A stretch of DNA of 64,000 nucleotides from Nitrospira sp. Its GTDB lineage: Bacteria; Nitrospirota; Nitrospiria; Nitrospirales; Nitrospiraceae. How positions within the stretch are numbered: position 1 is the stretch's first letter; each line of letters opens with the position of its first letter. Shown piece by piece: positions 55,031 through 64,000 of this stretch. The notes beneath the pieces were generated by a model. It made no database searches, had not been told where the DNA came from, and was given only the letters and a program-made list of their open reading frames with translations. The stretch is taken from positions 496,001-560,000 of the forward strand of contig JAVYIN010000005.1 of NCBI GenBank assembly GCA_035968315.1, given 5' to 3'. The position numbers were made by a program, and so were the translations under genes.

Positions 55031-57682
55031 GTGATGACCCAGGCGGCAGTAAACCTTTGGGCGAAAACTTCTCGGGATAATGATGGCCGGTGGCATCCGC
55101 TTATCCTCCACATGCTGGATGTGGCTGCAAGTGCAGAGGCTATTCTGGTTCGCGAACCGGAATCGACTCGCACGAGAATAGCAGCGATCTTGGGGCTGGA
55201 GTGGGAGCAAGCCAGACCGTGGTTGTTGTTTTTGATCGCCTGCCATGACTTAGGGAAGGCTTGTCCTGGATTTCAATGTAAGTGGATGAATTTATCCAGC
55301 CTGGATGGAGGAAGAAGTCCAAACACCGACATCAACCACGCCTTTGTTAGCCAGATTGCATTGTCAGCTTGGTTGCTGGGACAGGGATGGTTAGACGACT
55401 TGGCGGAGTTAGCGGGCGATGCAGTTGGGTGCCATCATGGAGAACGGGCATCCCCGACCGCCCTTGACCTTTTGAGTGGTGATAGACGGGCCATCGGAAA
55501 AGATGAGTGGTCGGCGGTACGGCATGACATTCTAGATGCGCTCGTGGAGGTTCTGAAACCAACAATTACCCCAACCAAAGAGAAACTATCTGGTCCCGAT
55601 TTTATGCTGCTAGCGGGACTCACGAGTTTTGCCGATTGGATTGGTTCGAACGAAGCGTGGTTTAAGTTCGGGAATCCCGCAGACTGTCGCGATTTGAAAT
55701 CGTGGTTTGAAGCGCGAAGAGCTTGTGCCGAGCAAGCTCTGAATGCAATCGGATGGGAACCCAGAATTCCGCTGGCTAAAAAAACGAAGTCATTTTCGGA
55801 GGTATTTGGATCTGGCTTTGTTCCTCGTCCATTGCAGCAGACTGTTGCCGAAGCACTCACTGAGTTGAAGGGGCCCGCTATTCTGCTTCTTGAGGCGCCA
55901 ATGGGGGAGGGCAAGACAGAGGCAGCCTTTTTTGCCCATCTGGAGCTGCAGCGACGATTCGGACATCGTGGCTTGTACATCGCATTGCCGACCAAGGCGA
56001 CTGGTAACGCAATGTTCAAACGGACTCTGAAGTTCTTGTGCGATCAAGGGTTGAATAGAAGTCTTGATCTCCAACTCGTGCATGGCGGGGCATTACTCAA
56101 CGACGCATTCCAGCAATTGAAGCCAACCGGTATATGGGATGAGAAAGAGGGGCAGGTTCGAGCCGGAGAATGGTTTACAAACAAGAAGCGGGCGCTGCTT
56201 TCTGAATACGGCGTGGGAACGGTAGATCAAGCGCTACTGCCCATTCTGCCGGTGCGACACAATTTCGTTCGCCTCTGGGGGCTCGCGAATCGGGTGGTCG
56301 TCTTTGATGAAATCCATGCCTATGACGCCTATACAGGCACCCTTCTCATTCACTTGCTACGCTGGCTTCTGGCACTTGGATCATCAGTAGTTCTTCTTTC
56401 GGCAACGCTGCCGCCATCGATTCGTCGGAAGTTGGCCACGGTCGTAACCAACACATTGCCCGAGCAAGAGGCTGAATATCCGCGCCTGTCTGTCTTTCAG
56501 CATGGGGAAAAAGTACGCCAAAAACATTTTCAGGCTGATCCGGCTCGTCGCCAGACAGTGCGGCTGCAAGCCCTTACTCCAGACTTGTCCGATATGCGTG
56601 CGGCCCTAGAGACATGTCTTGCCCAGGGAGGAATGGGCTTGGCGTTGCTCAATACGGTGCAGCGGGCGCAGGACCTATACCGATTATTTTCAGACGGCGA
56701 GCCTCTTGAGCGCGACGGACAACGTGTCGGCAAACGTTTGGCAAATGGAACGTACGTGTTCTTGTTCCATGCGCGCTTTCCAGCAGACCAGCGGCAACAA
56801 CGGGAAGAGCTGGCAATCGAGACCTTTGGGAAGGACTCGCATCGGACAGACCGAAAGATTCTCATTGCAACTCAAGTGGCGGAGCAAAGCCTGGATGTGG
56901 ATTTCGATGTGATCGCGACAGACCTTGCGCCAATCGATCTTGTACTTCAACGTGCAGGGCGTTTGTGGAGGCACGCACGACCATCTCGGCCCGTATCCGA
57001 ACCGCTGCTTCTGGTCGCGGGACTTAGCGATGACCTGCCTCCTTCGTTCGGAAAACCGCTCTGGTGGGGCGCGGTCTATCGTGAAGACATCCTGCTGCGT
57101 ACGTGGAACCTCTTGCGAGGGAAGCAGCAAGTCACGCTTCCGGACGAGATCGATGCGCTCGTGCAGGCGGTGTACGAGGAGCAGGTCGGTGTGCCTGAGT
57201 TCGTACAGGAGCGATTGGACAAAGCCTTGATGGCCAGTGATGGAAAGTCCATTGCTCATACAGGGCAGGCGAACCAGGCCATCATAGGCTTTCCTGATGA
57301 TGCGTCTTGGAACGATCCAGCGAGATTTGTGCTCTACGACGAGGATGAGCCTGGTGTGCATCGAACACTCATGGCCCAGACCAGACTGGGCGAGGATTCG
57401 GTGGTAGCGGTCCCCTTATGGCCGGAAGACACCTTCGATTCAAGGAATATTCCAGAATTTGCTCAATCTAAGGATTGGTTTCTGCGAGCCATCAGTCTCA
57501 CGCGCAAGGGGGTAGTCCAGCAACTCAGAAAGTTGGGAGTGCCAGAAGGTTGGAAAGAGTCGTCGCTTCTGCGCAACTGTTTCCCACTGCGACTGGATGC
57601 GGATGGGCGCTGGGTCGAAGACACCACAGTGCGCCTTGATGAGGATCTGGGGTTGGTGTACGAGGCAAAGGAGAGCGAATGA
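55031..57682 (+). CDS. cas3: type I-E CRISPR helicase-nuclease Cas3
   Basis: Effector that unwinds and degrades DNA marked by Cascade. The HD nuclease domain has H22 and H27 (RWHPLILHMLDVA), the HD pair H72-D73 in ACHDLGKACPGF, and CHHGE near residue 140. The helicase domain has Walker A EAPMGEGKTEAAFF (about 287), the DExH box VVFDEIHAYDAYTG (about 425) and motif VI VLQRAGRLWRHAR (about 640). The 883 residues match the I-E Cas3 length. The start is GTG at 55031 directly followed by ATG. Its stop overlaps cse1 by ATGA, so the operon is coupled. Confidence 0.96.
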   Translation: MMTQAAVNLWAKTSRDNDGRWHPLILHMLDVAASAEAILVREPESTRTRIAAILGLEWEQARPWLLFLIACHDLGKACPGFQCKWMNLSSLDGGRSPNTDINHAFVSQIALSAWLLGQGWLDDLAELAGDAVGCHHGERASPTALDLLSGDRRAIGKDEWSAVRHDILDALVEVLKPTITPTKEKLSGPDFMLLAGLTSFADWIGSNEAWFKFGNPADCRDLKSWFEARRACAEQALNAIGWEPRIPLAKKTKSFSEVFGSGFVPRPLQQTVAEALTELKGPAILLLEAPMGEGKTEAAFFAHLELQRRFGHRGLYIALPTKATGNAMFKRTLKFLCDQGLNRSLDLQLVHGGALLNDAFQQLKPTGIWDEKEGQVRAGEWFTNKKRALLSEYGVGTVDQALLPILPVRHNFVRLWGLANRVVVFDEIHAYDAYTGTLLIHLLRWLLALGSSVVLLSATLPPSIRRKLATVVTNTLPEQEAEYPRLSVFQHGEKVRQKHFQADPARRQTVRLQALTPDLSDMRAALETCLAQGGMGLALLNTVQRAQDLYRLFSDGEPLERDGQRVGKRLANGTYVFLFHARFPADQRQQREELAIETFGKDSHRTDRKILIATQVAEQSLDVDFDVIATDLAPIDLVLQRAGRLWRHARPSRPVSEPLLLVAGLSDDLPPSFGKPLWWGAVYREDILLRTWNLLRGKQQVTLPDEIDALVQAVYEEQVGVPEFVQERLDKALMASDGKSIAHTGQANQAIIGFPDDASWNDPARFVLYDEDEPGVHRTLMAQTRLGEDSVVAVPLWPEDTFDSRNIPEFAQSKDWFLRAISLTRKGVVQQLRKLGVPEGWKESSLLRNCFPLRLDADGRWVEDTTVRLDEDLGLVYEAKESE

Positions 57683-59196
57683 GCCGATTCAACCTGATTG
57701 ATGAGAAGTGGATTCCGGTTCGATTCCTCAATGGAAGCCGAGAGGAACTGGGGATTCAAGACACCCTGTTGCAGGCCAAGGAGATCGCGGCAATCGAAGA
57801 CCCGTCGCCATTGGTCGTGGCTTCCTTGCACAGGTTCTTACTCGCCGTCCTGTACCGCGCTCTGGAGGGTCCGACTGACATCGACCAAGCCAAGAAATTG
57901 TTTAGAGATGGGCTGCCTCGTGAAAAGATCAGAGCCTATCTCGAAAAGTGGAGAGATCGGTTCTGGCTGTTTCACGAGAAGTTTCCGTTTGGTCAAAATC
58001 CACATGTGCCGAAGAATGAAATTGAGCCTTGGACCAAGCTGACAGCAGAATTCAATGCGACATCCAATAAGGTCCTTTTTGATCACACGGACACGACGCG
58101 TCCCGGTACAAGAGAGCCAATGGAGTGCGCTCGCTGGTTGATTGCCACCATGAGTTTTTCAATCGCCGGGGGGCGAGGGTACTACCCATCACCATCGCCA
58201 AACGCCATAATGTGCATCCCTTTGGGAGCGAACCTCCATAACACCTTCTGTCATGCCCTTATTCCCTATCCGAATCGAGAGGTTCTGCAAGGGGATTTGG
58301 CGCTTTGGGAACGTAATCCCGAGGTCCTGCCACTGGCTGAACCAAAACGGATGGCTGCCGGGTATGCAGATCTCTATTCATGGCAGCCTCGGATGATTCA
58401 CCTCGAAGAACTGCTATCAGGTGCGGTGGCGTCGGTGAGGTTTGTTGCCGGACTGGGCTTTGATAACTCATCCAAACAGCCTGATCCGATGCAACCCTAT
58501 AAGGTTGATCCGACATATGGGAAGTTACCGGTTCAATTCAGGGAGGAGCGCGGAACCTGGCGTGACTTGGATTCGTTACTCCCCGATGACACAGGTTTGG
58601 CACCCCAGACAATTCAGCATGCCCTTCGCCTGGCAGGGAGAAACCCGACCTTACTCCCGAAGTCGGTGCTGGTTCTTGGTCTGCGGTACTCCCCGCCAAG
58701 TGCAAATGTAGATTTCTGGCGAATGGAACAATTTGTCTTCCCCGTGTCTTTGGCAACCAAGGACGGTATCCGGTCAGAAGTCACAACATTGCTTACTTGT
58801 GCAGAAGAGTCGCAGAAGTCTCTGTGGATGTCGTCAAATGCCTTTGCCCGCGCTCTACTGAGCCGGGGTGACAGACCACCAGACAAGAAAGATATTAGAA
58901 GCGTGGTGCAACAAATGCCCGTGCATTCCTGGTACTGGTCTGCATTAGAGGGTCGATTCCAAGAAGTTCTTCACGCGTATACGCTTGACCGTGATTCGGA
59001 AGACATTCGCTGCCAGTGGCTTATCTCAGTCCGGGCTGTTCTCAAACAGGCATGGGAACAGCATCGCAATTCGGTTTCAATGGGCGACGCCTGGGCCATC
59101 AGAGCGCTGGTGAAAGCTGAAGGGCCTGTGCGGGCCAAGTTGAAAGAACTCGACGAGGAAATCCTAAGACTCACACCGGCGAGGGAGGAAGCATGA
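57679..59196 (+). CDS. cse1: Cascade large subunit Cse1 (CasA/Cas8e)
   Basis: Recognises the PAM and helps recruit Cas3. The N-terminus MSRFNLIDEKWIPVRF is diagnostic of the I-E large subunit, followed by LLQAKEIAAIEDPSPLVVAS and the zinc-free middle region. The C-terminal four-helix bundle is at about residues 370-505. The 505 residues match the family (about 500). It starts within the cas3 stop (ATGA) and ends in an ATGA overlap with cse2. Confidence 0.95.
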   Translation: MSRFNLIDEKWIPVRFLNGSREELGIQDTLLQAKEIAAIEDPSPLVVASLHRFLLAVLYRALEGPTDIDQAKKLFRDGLPREKIRAYLEKWRDRFWLFHEKFPFGQNPHVPKNEIEPWTKLTAEFNATSNKVLFDHTDTTRPGTREPMECARWLIATMSFSIAGGRGYYPSPSPNAIMCIPLGANLHNTFCHALIPYPNREVLQGDLALWERNPEVLPLAEPKRMAAGYADLYSWQPRMIHLEELLSGAVASVRFVAGLGFDNSSKQPDPMQPYKVDPTYGKLPVQFREERGTWRDLDSLLPDDTGLAPQTIQHALRLAGRNPTLLPKSVLVLGLRYSPPSANVDFWRMEQFVFPVSLATKDGIRSEVTTLLTCAEESQKSLWMSSNAFARALLSRGDRPPDKKDIRSVVQQMPVHSWYWSALEGRFQEVLHAYTLDRDSEDIRCQWLISVRAVLKQAWEQHRNSVSMGDAWAIRALVKAEGPVRAKLKELDEEILRLTPAREEA

Positions 59197-59711
59197 GGAG
59201 ATTTATTGAATGGCTGGAAGGCCTCAATCAGAAAGATACCAAGGTGCGCGCGGTGCTGCGGCGTAGTTTGGCGTTTGATCCGGGAGCCTTTGTGCCCGCG
59301 TATCCGTATGTTGAACCATTCGTGAAGGACGAGGGCAATTCATGGCGGCGGGAGATGCACTACCTGGTGGCCGGCCTTTGGGCTGCTCACTGGCGGGAGG
59401 AACGTCTAGGTGGCCTGATGACTATCGGAAAGGCATGTGCGGTTTATCAGGTGGCAAGTGGCTCCACCAGTACCGAACGTCGATTCATCACACTGCTTGA
59501 TTCCGACAGCGATCAGCTGCCTCACCATCTGCGTCAGATGGTTGCCCTGCTCAAAGAGCAACCCATAGATTTTGATGCGCTCCTAACAGGTCTTCTGTAT
59601 TGGAACGACGATCGGAAGTGCACTCAGAACGGGTGGGCGCAAGATTTCTACAGAAACATCTCAGATGACATGGAAATAGAATCCATTTCCCAGGAGGAGA
59701 AAACCGCATGA
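59193..59711 (+). CDS. cse2: Cascade small subunit Cse2 (CasB)
   Basis: Forms a dimer along the Cascade belly and stabilises the R-loop. The 172 residues are all-helical, the usual size. The N-terminal half includes VRAVLRRSLAFDPGAFVPAYP and the C-terminal half FDALLTGLLYWNDDRKCTQNGWAQDFY. The basic patch residues lie in the first helices. ATGA overlaps both neighbours. Confidence 0.93.
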   Translation: MRRFIEWLEGLNQKDTKVRAVLRRSLAFDPGAFVPAYPYVEPFVKDEGNSWRREMHYLVAGLWAAHWREERLGGLMTIGKACAVYQVASGSTSTERRFITLLDSDSDQLPHHLRQMVALLKEQPIDFDALLTGLLYWNDDRKCTQNGWAQDFYRNISDDMEIESISQEEKTA

Positions 59712-60862
59712 AGACCTTGATCGAAATCCATGCCCTGCAACATTTTGCTCCATCGAACCTGAATCGAGACGACACTGGCGCTCCAAAAGATGCTTGGTTC
59801 GGCGGCACTCGCCGTGCTCGCGTCTCCAGTCAGTGCCTCAAGCGGGCAGTCCGCAGTTATTTTGGTGAAAAGAAAGGCGAGGGGTTTTTCAGTCCAGATG
59901 AACTCGCCGTGCGGACCAAGAGGGTGTATCAGGCCATTGCCGATCGGCTGGATGGCAAGCGCCCACATGCCGAAACGTTGGCCAAGGCGGAGATTGCCTT
60001 GTCATACGTCAAACTTAAAGCCGCTGAAGGAGGCAAGACTCAATACCTGCTCTTTCTTGGCCAGAATGAAATAGCTGCTTTGGCTGAAGCGATTCATCAG
60101 TTCTGGGACCAGATTATTCCCGAGGCCAAGGAGGCTGGTGAAAAGACCAAAGGGAAAGGGAAAAAGGCTGCTGCTGGCAGTGCGCCGAAGGAGATTCAAG
60201 AGCGTATAGATTCTATCTTCAATGGCGGCAAGGCTGTGGATGTGGCGCTCTTTGGACGCATGCTGGCCGATATGCCAGAGAAGAATCAACACGCTGCCTG
60301 TCAGGTGGCCCACGCCATCTCGACCCATGCGGTTGAGCGTGAGTTTGATTTCTACACTGCGGTCGATGACTTGAAGCCAGAGGATACGGCTGGTGCGGAC
60401 ATGATGGGAACGGTGGAGTTCAACTCGGCCTGTTTCTACCGGTATGCTGTGGTCGATTGGGAGAAACTGGTGGATAATCTCCAAAAGGATACGGACCTTG
60501 CGGTCAAGGGGCTGCGGGCGTTTCTAGAGGGCTTTGTCGTTGCAGAGCCGACCGGCAAGCAGAACACCTTTGCGGCACACAACCAACCGGAATTTGTGGC
60601 GGTATCTGTTCGTCGCAATACTGCGCCGTCTAATCTTGCCAATGCCTTTGAAACAGCGCTTCGTGTTCGCAAGGATGAATCGCTCACCAAGGTGTCTGCA
60701 GAGAAGCTTGTCGAAAAAGCAAAGAAGCTAAGAACTGTATATGGCGGTGACGGACAGACCTTCGTGTTGAATCTCACAGAGACCAAGCTTGACGGATTCG
60801 GAACCTCGGTGAGCACCTTGAGGGAATTGCTGGAGAAAAGTCTTGCTGCTGTGAAGGAGTAA
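59708..60862 (+). CDS. cas7: Cascade backbone subunit Cas7e (CasC/Cse4)
   Basis: Six copies form the Cascade backbone that binds crRNA. The N-terminus IHALQHFAPSNLNRDDTGAPK and FGGTRRARVSSQCLKRAVR carry the diagnostic NLNRDD and SSQclKR motifs. A Lys/Gly-rich insertion, KTKGKGKKAAAGSAPKE (about residue 150), corresponds to the thumb or flexible loop region. The 384 residues are slightly longer than E. coli CasC (363). It begins within the cse2 stop; cas5 starts 4 bases after its stop. Confidence 0.95.
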   Translation: MKTLIEIHALQHFAPSNLNRDDTGAPKDAWFGGTRRARVSSQCLKRAVRSYFGEKKGEGFFSPDELAVRTKRVYQAIADRLDGKRPHAETLAKAEIALSYVKLKAAEGGKTQYLLFLGQNEIAALAEAIHQFWDQIIPEAKEAGEKTKGKGKKAAAGSAPKEIQERIDSIFNGGKAVDVALFGRMLADMPEKNQHAACQVAHAISTHAVEREFDFYTAVDDLKPEDTAGADMMGTVEFNSACFYRYAVVDWEKLVDNLQKDTDLAVKGLRAFLEGFVVAEPTGKQNTFAAHNQPEFVAVSVRRNTAPSNLANAFETALRVRKDESLTKVSAEKLVEKAKKLRTVYGGDGQTFVLNLTETKLDGFGTSVSTLRELLEKSLAAVKE

Positions 60863-60865
60863 AGC

Positions 60866-61546
60866 ATGCCCACACTGTTGCTACGACTTGTTGGTCCCAT
60901 GCAGTCGTGGGGGGCGACCAGTCGTTTTGACCAACGCGATACTGGGAAGGAGCCCAGCAAATCAGGCGTCGTGGGCTTGGTTGCCGCCGCGATGGGAATC
61001 GATCGCGAGAGCTGGGTTGATTTGGAGCCGCTGACGCGTCTCTCGATAGGCATTCGTCACGACCGGCCTGGAGTTCCTAAGCGAGATTACCAGACTGCAC
61101 AACATATCATTTCGGCGGACAGGTCGAAGATCCACGATACGGCCGTGACGACGCGAGACTATCTGGCCGATGCCGCATTCCTGGTTGGGTTAGCAGGCAA
61201 CAACCGTGCATTTCTAGAGAGAATTCACGCTGCTCTGCGCGATCCTGTCTGGCCTTTGGCACTCGGCCGGAAATCCTACGTTCCCTCTGAACCGATCTGG
61301 ATGGAGAATGCTCTACAGGACGTGCCTTTGCGTGAGGCCCTGGAGCGATATCCATGGATTGCCACGCAGCGGAGATGGGAAGCGCTTCCCGAAAAACTAC
61401 TGATATCCCTGGAGTCCGATGACGGTTCCGGCGTGCTCAAAATGGACCAGCCTTTGTCATCATTTGCCGAACGGCGCTTCGGCGCTCGGTTTGTGCACTC
61501 GGAATGTATTCCTTTCCCTCAAGGGGTGACGCATGCTTCTGCATAG
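60866..61546 (+). CDS. cas5: Cascade subunit Cas5e (CasD)
   Basis: Caps the 5' handle of the crRNA in Cascade. The N-terminus LLLRLVGPMQSWGATSRFDQR and TGKEPSKSGVVGLVAAAMG are the diagnostic Cas5e motifs. The DYLADAAFLVGL region and the C-terminal RRFGARFVHSECIPFP match the family. The 226 residues are normal. Its 3' end overlaps cas6e by 14 bases. Confidence 0.95.
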   Translation: MPTLLLRLVGPMQSWGATSRFDQRDTGKEPSKSGVVGLVAAAMGIDRESWVDLEPLTRLSIGIRHDRPGVPKRDYQTAQHIISADRSKIHDTAVTTRDYLADAAFLVGLAGNNRAFLERIHAALRDPVWPLALGRKSYVPSEPIWMENALQDVPLREALERYPWIATQRRWEALPEKLLISLESDDGSGVLKMDQPLSSFAERRFGARFVHSECIPFPQGVTHASA

Positions 61547-62207
61547 ACTCCATCTTGACCCACGCTGCCGTGAGGCTAGGCGTGATTTGGCCGATCCGTA
61601 TCAGCTCCATGCAACCTTGTGTCGAGCGTTCAGTCCACCAGACCAAAAATGTCCTGAAGGGGAAATCCTGTGGCGACTTGAGCCGGAAACCAGGTCCGAT
61701 GGATTTCCGCGCGTGCTCGTTCAAAGCCGCACGATTCCCGACTGGGATGGCATTGGCGTGAAAAGTTGGCTGGCGGAGGTGGATTCGCCAATCGATCTGA
61801 AGAGTCGTCTGAAGCTTGGCGCACTCACCGCTGGTCAGCGATTTCGGTTTCGGTTACGGGCCAATCCGTGTGTCACCCGCAATGGTAAACGGTTAGGACT
61901 GCTTCAGCTCGTCGAACAGGAGCAGTGGATCAAACGAAAGGGGCTCATGCACGGGTTTCTACTTCCAGAGCTTCCTTCGCTCGATCTATCGGAGGAAGGG
62001 GGGGCGCGAATTGATGTGCGGGTCTCTCAAGAACAGATGCTGACCGGAAGACAACATCACGGAAATAGTATCCGCATCTTCTCGGTGTTATACGATGGCG
62101 TGTTGACAGTGACTGATGTGTCCGCGTTTGTGAAGGTGTTGCAGACGGGGATTGGCCATGGCAAGTCTCTGGGCCTTGGGCTCTTGTCTGTGGCGCCAAT
62201 AGCATGA
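61533..62207 (+). CDS. cas6e: CRISPR RNA endonuclease Cas6e (CasE/Cse3)
   Basis: Cuts the array transcript within each repeat hairpin and stays on the crRNA 3' end. His26 in DPYQLHATLCRAF matches the catalytic histidine position of Cas6e proteins. The C-terminal glycine-rich loop GIGHGKSLGLGLL is the RNA-binding signature. The 224 residues fit. The start overlaps cas5 by 14 bases and cas1 follows after 24 bases. Confidence 0.95.
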   Translation: MLLHRLHLDPRCREARRDLADPYQLHATLCRAFSPPDQKCPEGEILWRLEPETRSDGFPRVLVQSRTIPDWDGIGVKSWLAEVDSPIDLKSRLKLGALTAGQRFRFRLRANPCVTRNGKRLGLLQLVEQEQWIKRKGLMHGFLLPELPSLDLSEEGGARIDVRVSQEQMLTGRQHHGNSIRIFSVLYDGVLTVTDVSAFVKVLQTGIGHGKSLGLGLLSVAPIA

Positions 62208-62231
62208 TGCACATACCGTTGAGGCTATTAT

Positions 62232-63435
<1,204 letters not shown>

Positions 63436-63523
63436 CCTTCGTAACGGGCGTTACGACTCAGGGGTAATTGGTAGATTTTGAGAGCAATGAATTTGCCTGG
63501 TAGATCAATGTGATGAAAGAAGT
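63436..63523 (+). promoter_or_regulatory. CRISPR leader
   Basis: The 88-base tract between cas2 and the first repeat has AT-rich segments (63470-63523) and a perfect inverted repeat, CGTAACG (63440-63446) and CGTTACG (63449-63455), four bases after the cas2 stop. The leader is where new spacers are added and transcription starts; no exact IHF consensus is seen. Confidence 0.7.
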
Positions 63524-64000
63524 GTGTTCCCCGCGCGAGTGGGGATGAACCGGGAGACGGGAACTTCTCGCCGCTCTTAAACGCGTGTTCCCCGCGCGAG
63601 TGGGGATGAACCGCCCGCGTCACGATCACCGACAGCGGCGGGAATGTGTTCCCCGCGCGAGTGGGGATGAACCGCATCTGGCGTTGCCTCGTGGTCATGG
63701 TGACTCTGTGTTCCCCGCGCGAGTGGGGATGAACCGGTATAGATGCCGGCGGCATAGCTGTACTGGCCCGTGTTCCCCGCGCGAGTGGGGATGAACCGGT
63801 CATGAACCGCATGGTGGCCACGGAGGCGGAGTGTTCCCCGCGCGAGTGGGGATGAACCGGCGCGACTGCGGGAGCAGCACAGCCGGCTGGTGTGTTCCCC
63901 GCGCGAGTGGGGATGAACCGAAACCCTGCGCGGTGGATGGACTGCCGCTGATGTGTTCCCCGCGCGAGTGGGGATGAACCGTACACATTGCTTTTTTGCC
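63524..64000 (+). CRISPR. type I-E CRISPR array, eight identical 29-bp repeats visible (continues past right edge)
   Basis: Repeats begin GTGTTCCCCGCG and end GTGGGGATGAACCG, with CCCC/GGGG arms around an eight-base GCGCGAGT loop as in E. coli-type I-E repeats. Copies are at 63524-63552, 63585-63613, 63646-63674, 63708-63736, 63770-63798, 63831-63859, 63892-63920 and 63953-63981; all are identical. Seven complete spacers are 32, 32, 33, 33, 32, 32 and 32 bases; an eighth is cut by the edge. All are unique. The array is downstream of cas2 with the leader on the left, so the newest spacer is the first. Open frames on either strand of the array are artefacts. Confidence 0.98.

Noticed and set aside
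63500-63523. IHF site in the CRISPR leader
   Set aside because: GATCAATGTGATG matches the consensus only in part (first and last positions fail).
63585-63794. Plus-strand open frame with repeated FPARVGMN
   Set aside because: Also translation of CRISPR repeats.

Overview
The window is a GC-rich bacterial chromosome segment with tightly packed, mostly housekeeping genes. Gene content and style (type II secretion, class II fumarase, citrate synthase, clpC, a long-form HflX, bifunctional PutA, an Mrp/Rieske/LipA cluster, a complete type I-E CRISPR system) suggest a Nitrospira-like member of Nitrospirota. That placement is inferred from gene content; no rRNA or other decisive marker is present. 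I found no tRNA, rRNA, prophage or intact transposase.

Region 1 (1-11.7 kb, all minus strand) holds part of a type II secretion operon read as gspC, gspE, gspF, gspG, gspH, with gspH cut by the left edge and no gspD between gspC and gspE. An exopolyphosphatase/GppA protein, an OmpA/Pal-like lipoprotein, a very long DUF255-aldo/keto reductase fusion and a small exported Lys/Glu repeat protein with its own promoter and terminator follow. Region 2 (11.8-18.5 kb) has a J-domain protein and RNase D, an ArsC-like protein, two small unknown proteins, citrate synthase, Hsp20 and fumarase.

Region 3 (18.5-22.7 kb) is a chemotaxis pair: CheW and a large receptor whose N-terminus is a flavohaemoglobin-type globin, preceded by a sigma-28-like promoter. 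Region 4 (22.8-38.6 kb) carries a pyridine-nucleotide oxidoreductase and NAD kinase, clpC, then two core operons: tsaD-hflX-nth-yicC-gmk-rpoZ-coaBC-TPR, and aroQ-efp-accB-accC (dehydroquinase, EF-P and acetyl-CoA carboxylase).

Region 5 (38.7-42.1 kb) is accessory. Three tandem FKBP-like lipoprotein genes each carry a duplicated promoter; the middle one is frameshifted in a 7-base homopolymer, and a VapBC toxin-antitoxin pair sits between two of them. Region 6 (42.1-54.7 kb) returns to metabolism: thiE, bioD with an SDR, putA, a fatty acid desaturase, an Mrp-Rieske-unknown-unknown-lipA cluster, a methyltransferase and phosphoglucomutase.

Region 7 (54.8-64 kb) is a complete type I-E CRISPR-Cas locus in one direction: cas3, cse1, cse2, cas7, cas5, cas6e, cas1, cas2, a leader, and an array of eight identical 29-bp repeats that continues past the right edge. 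A possible fragment of a second Cas3 HD domain lies just upstream of cas3.

The most unusual signals are G-rich hairpin repeats that form the pre-cleavage leaders of GspG and GspH, the globin chemoreceptor with a sigma-28-like promoter, the three-promoter FKBP-like array with a contingency-type homopolymer, an apparent AUU start for HflX, and the Lys/Glu repeat protein.
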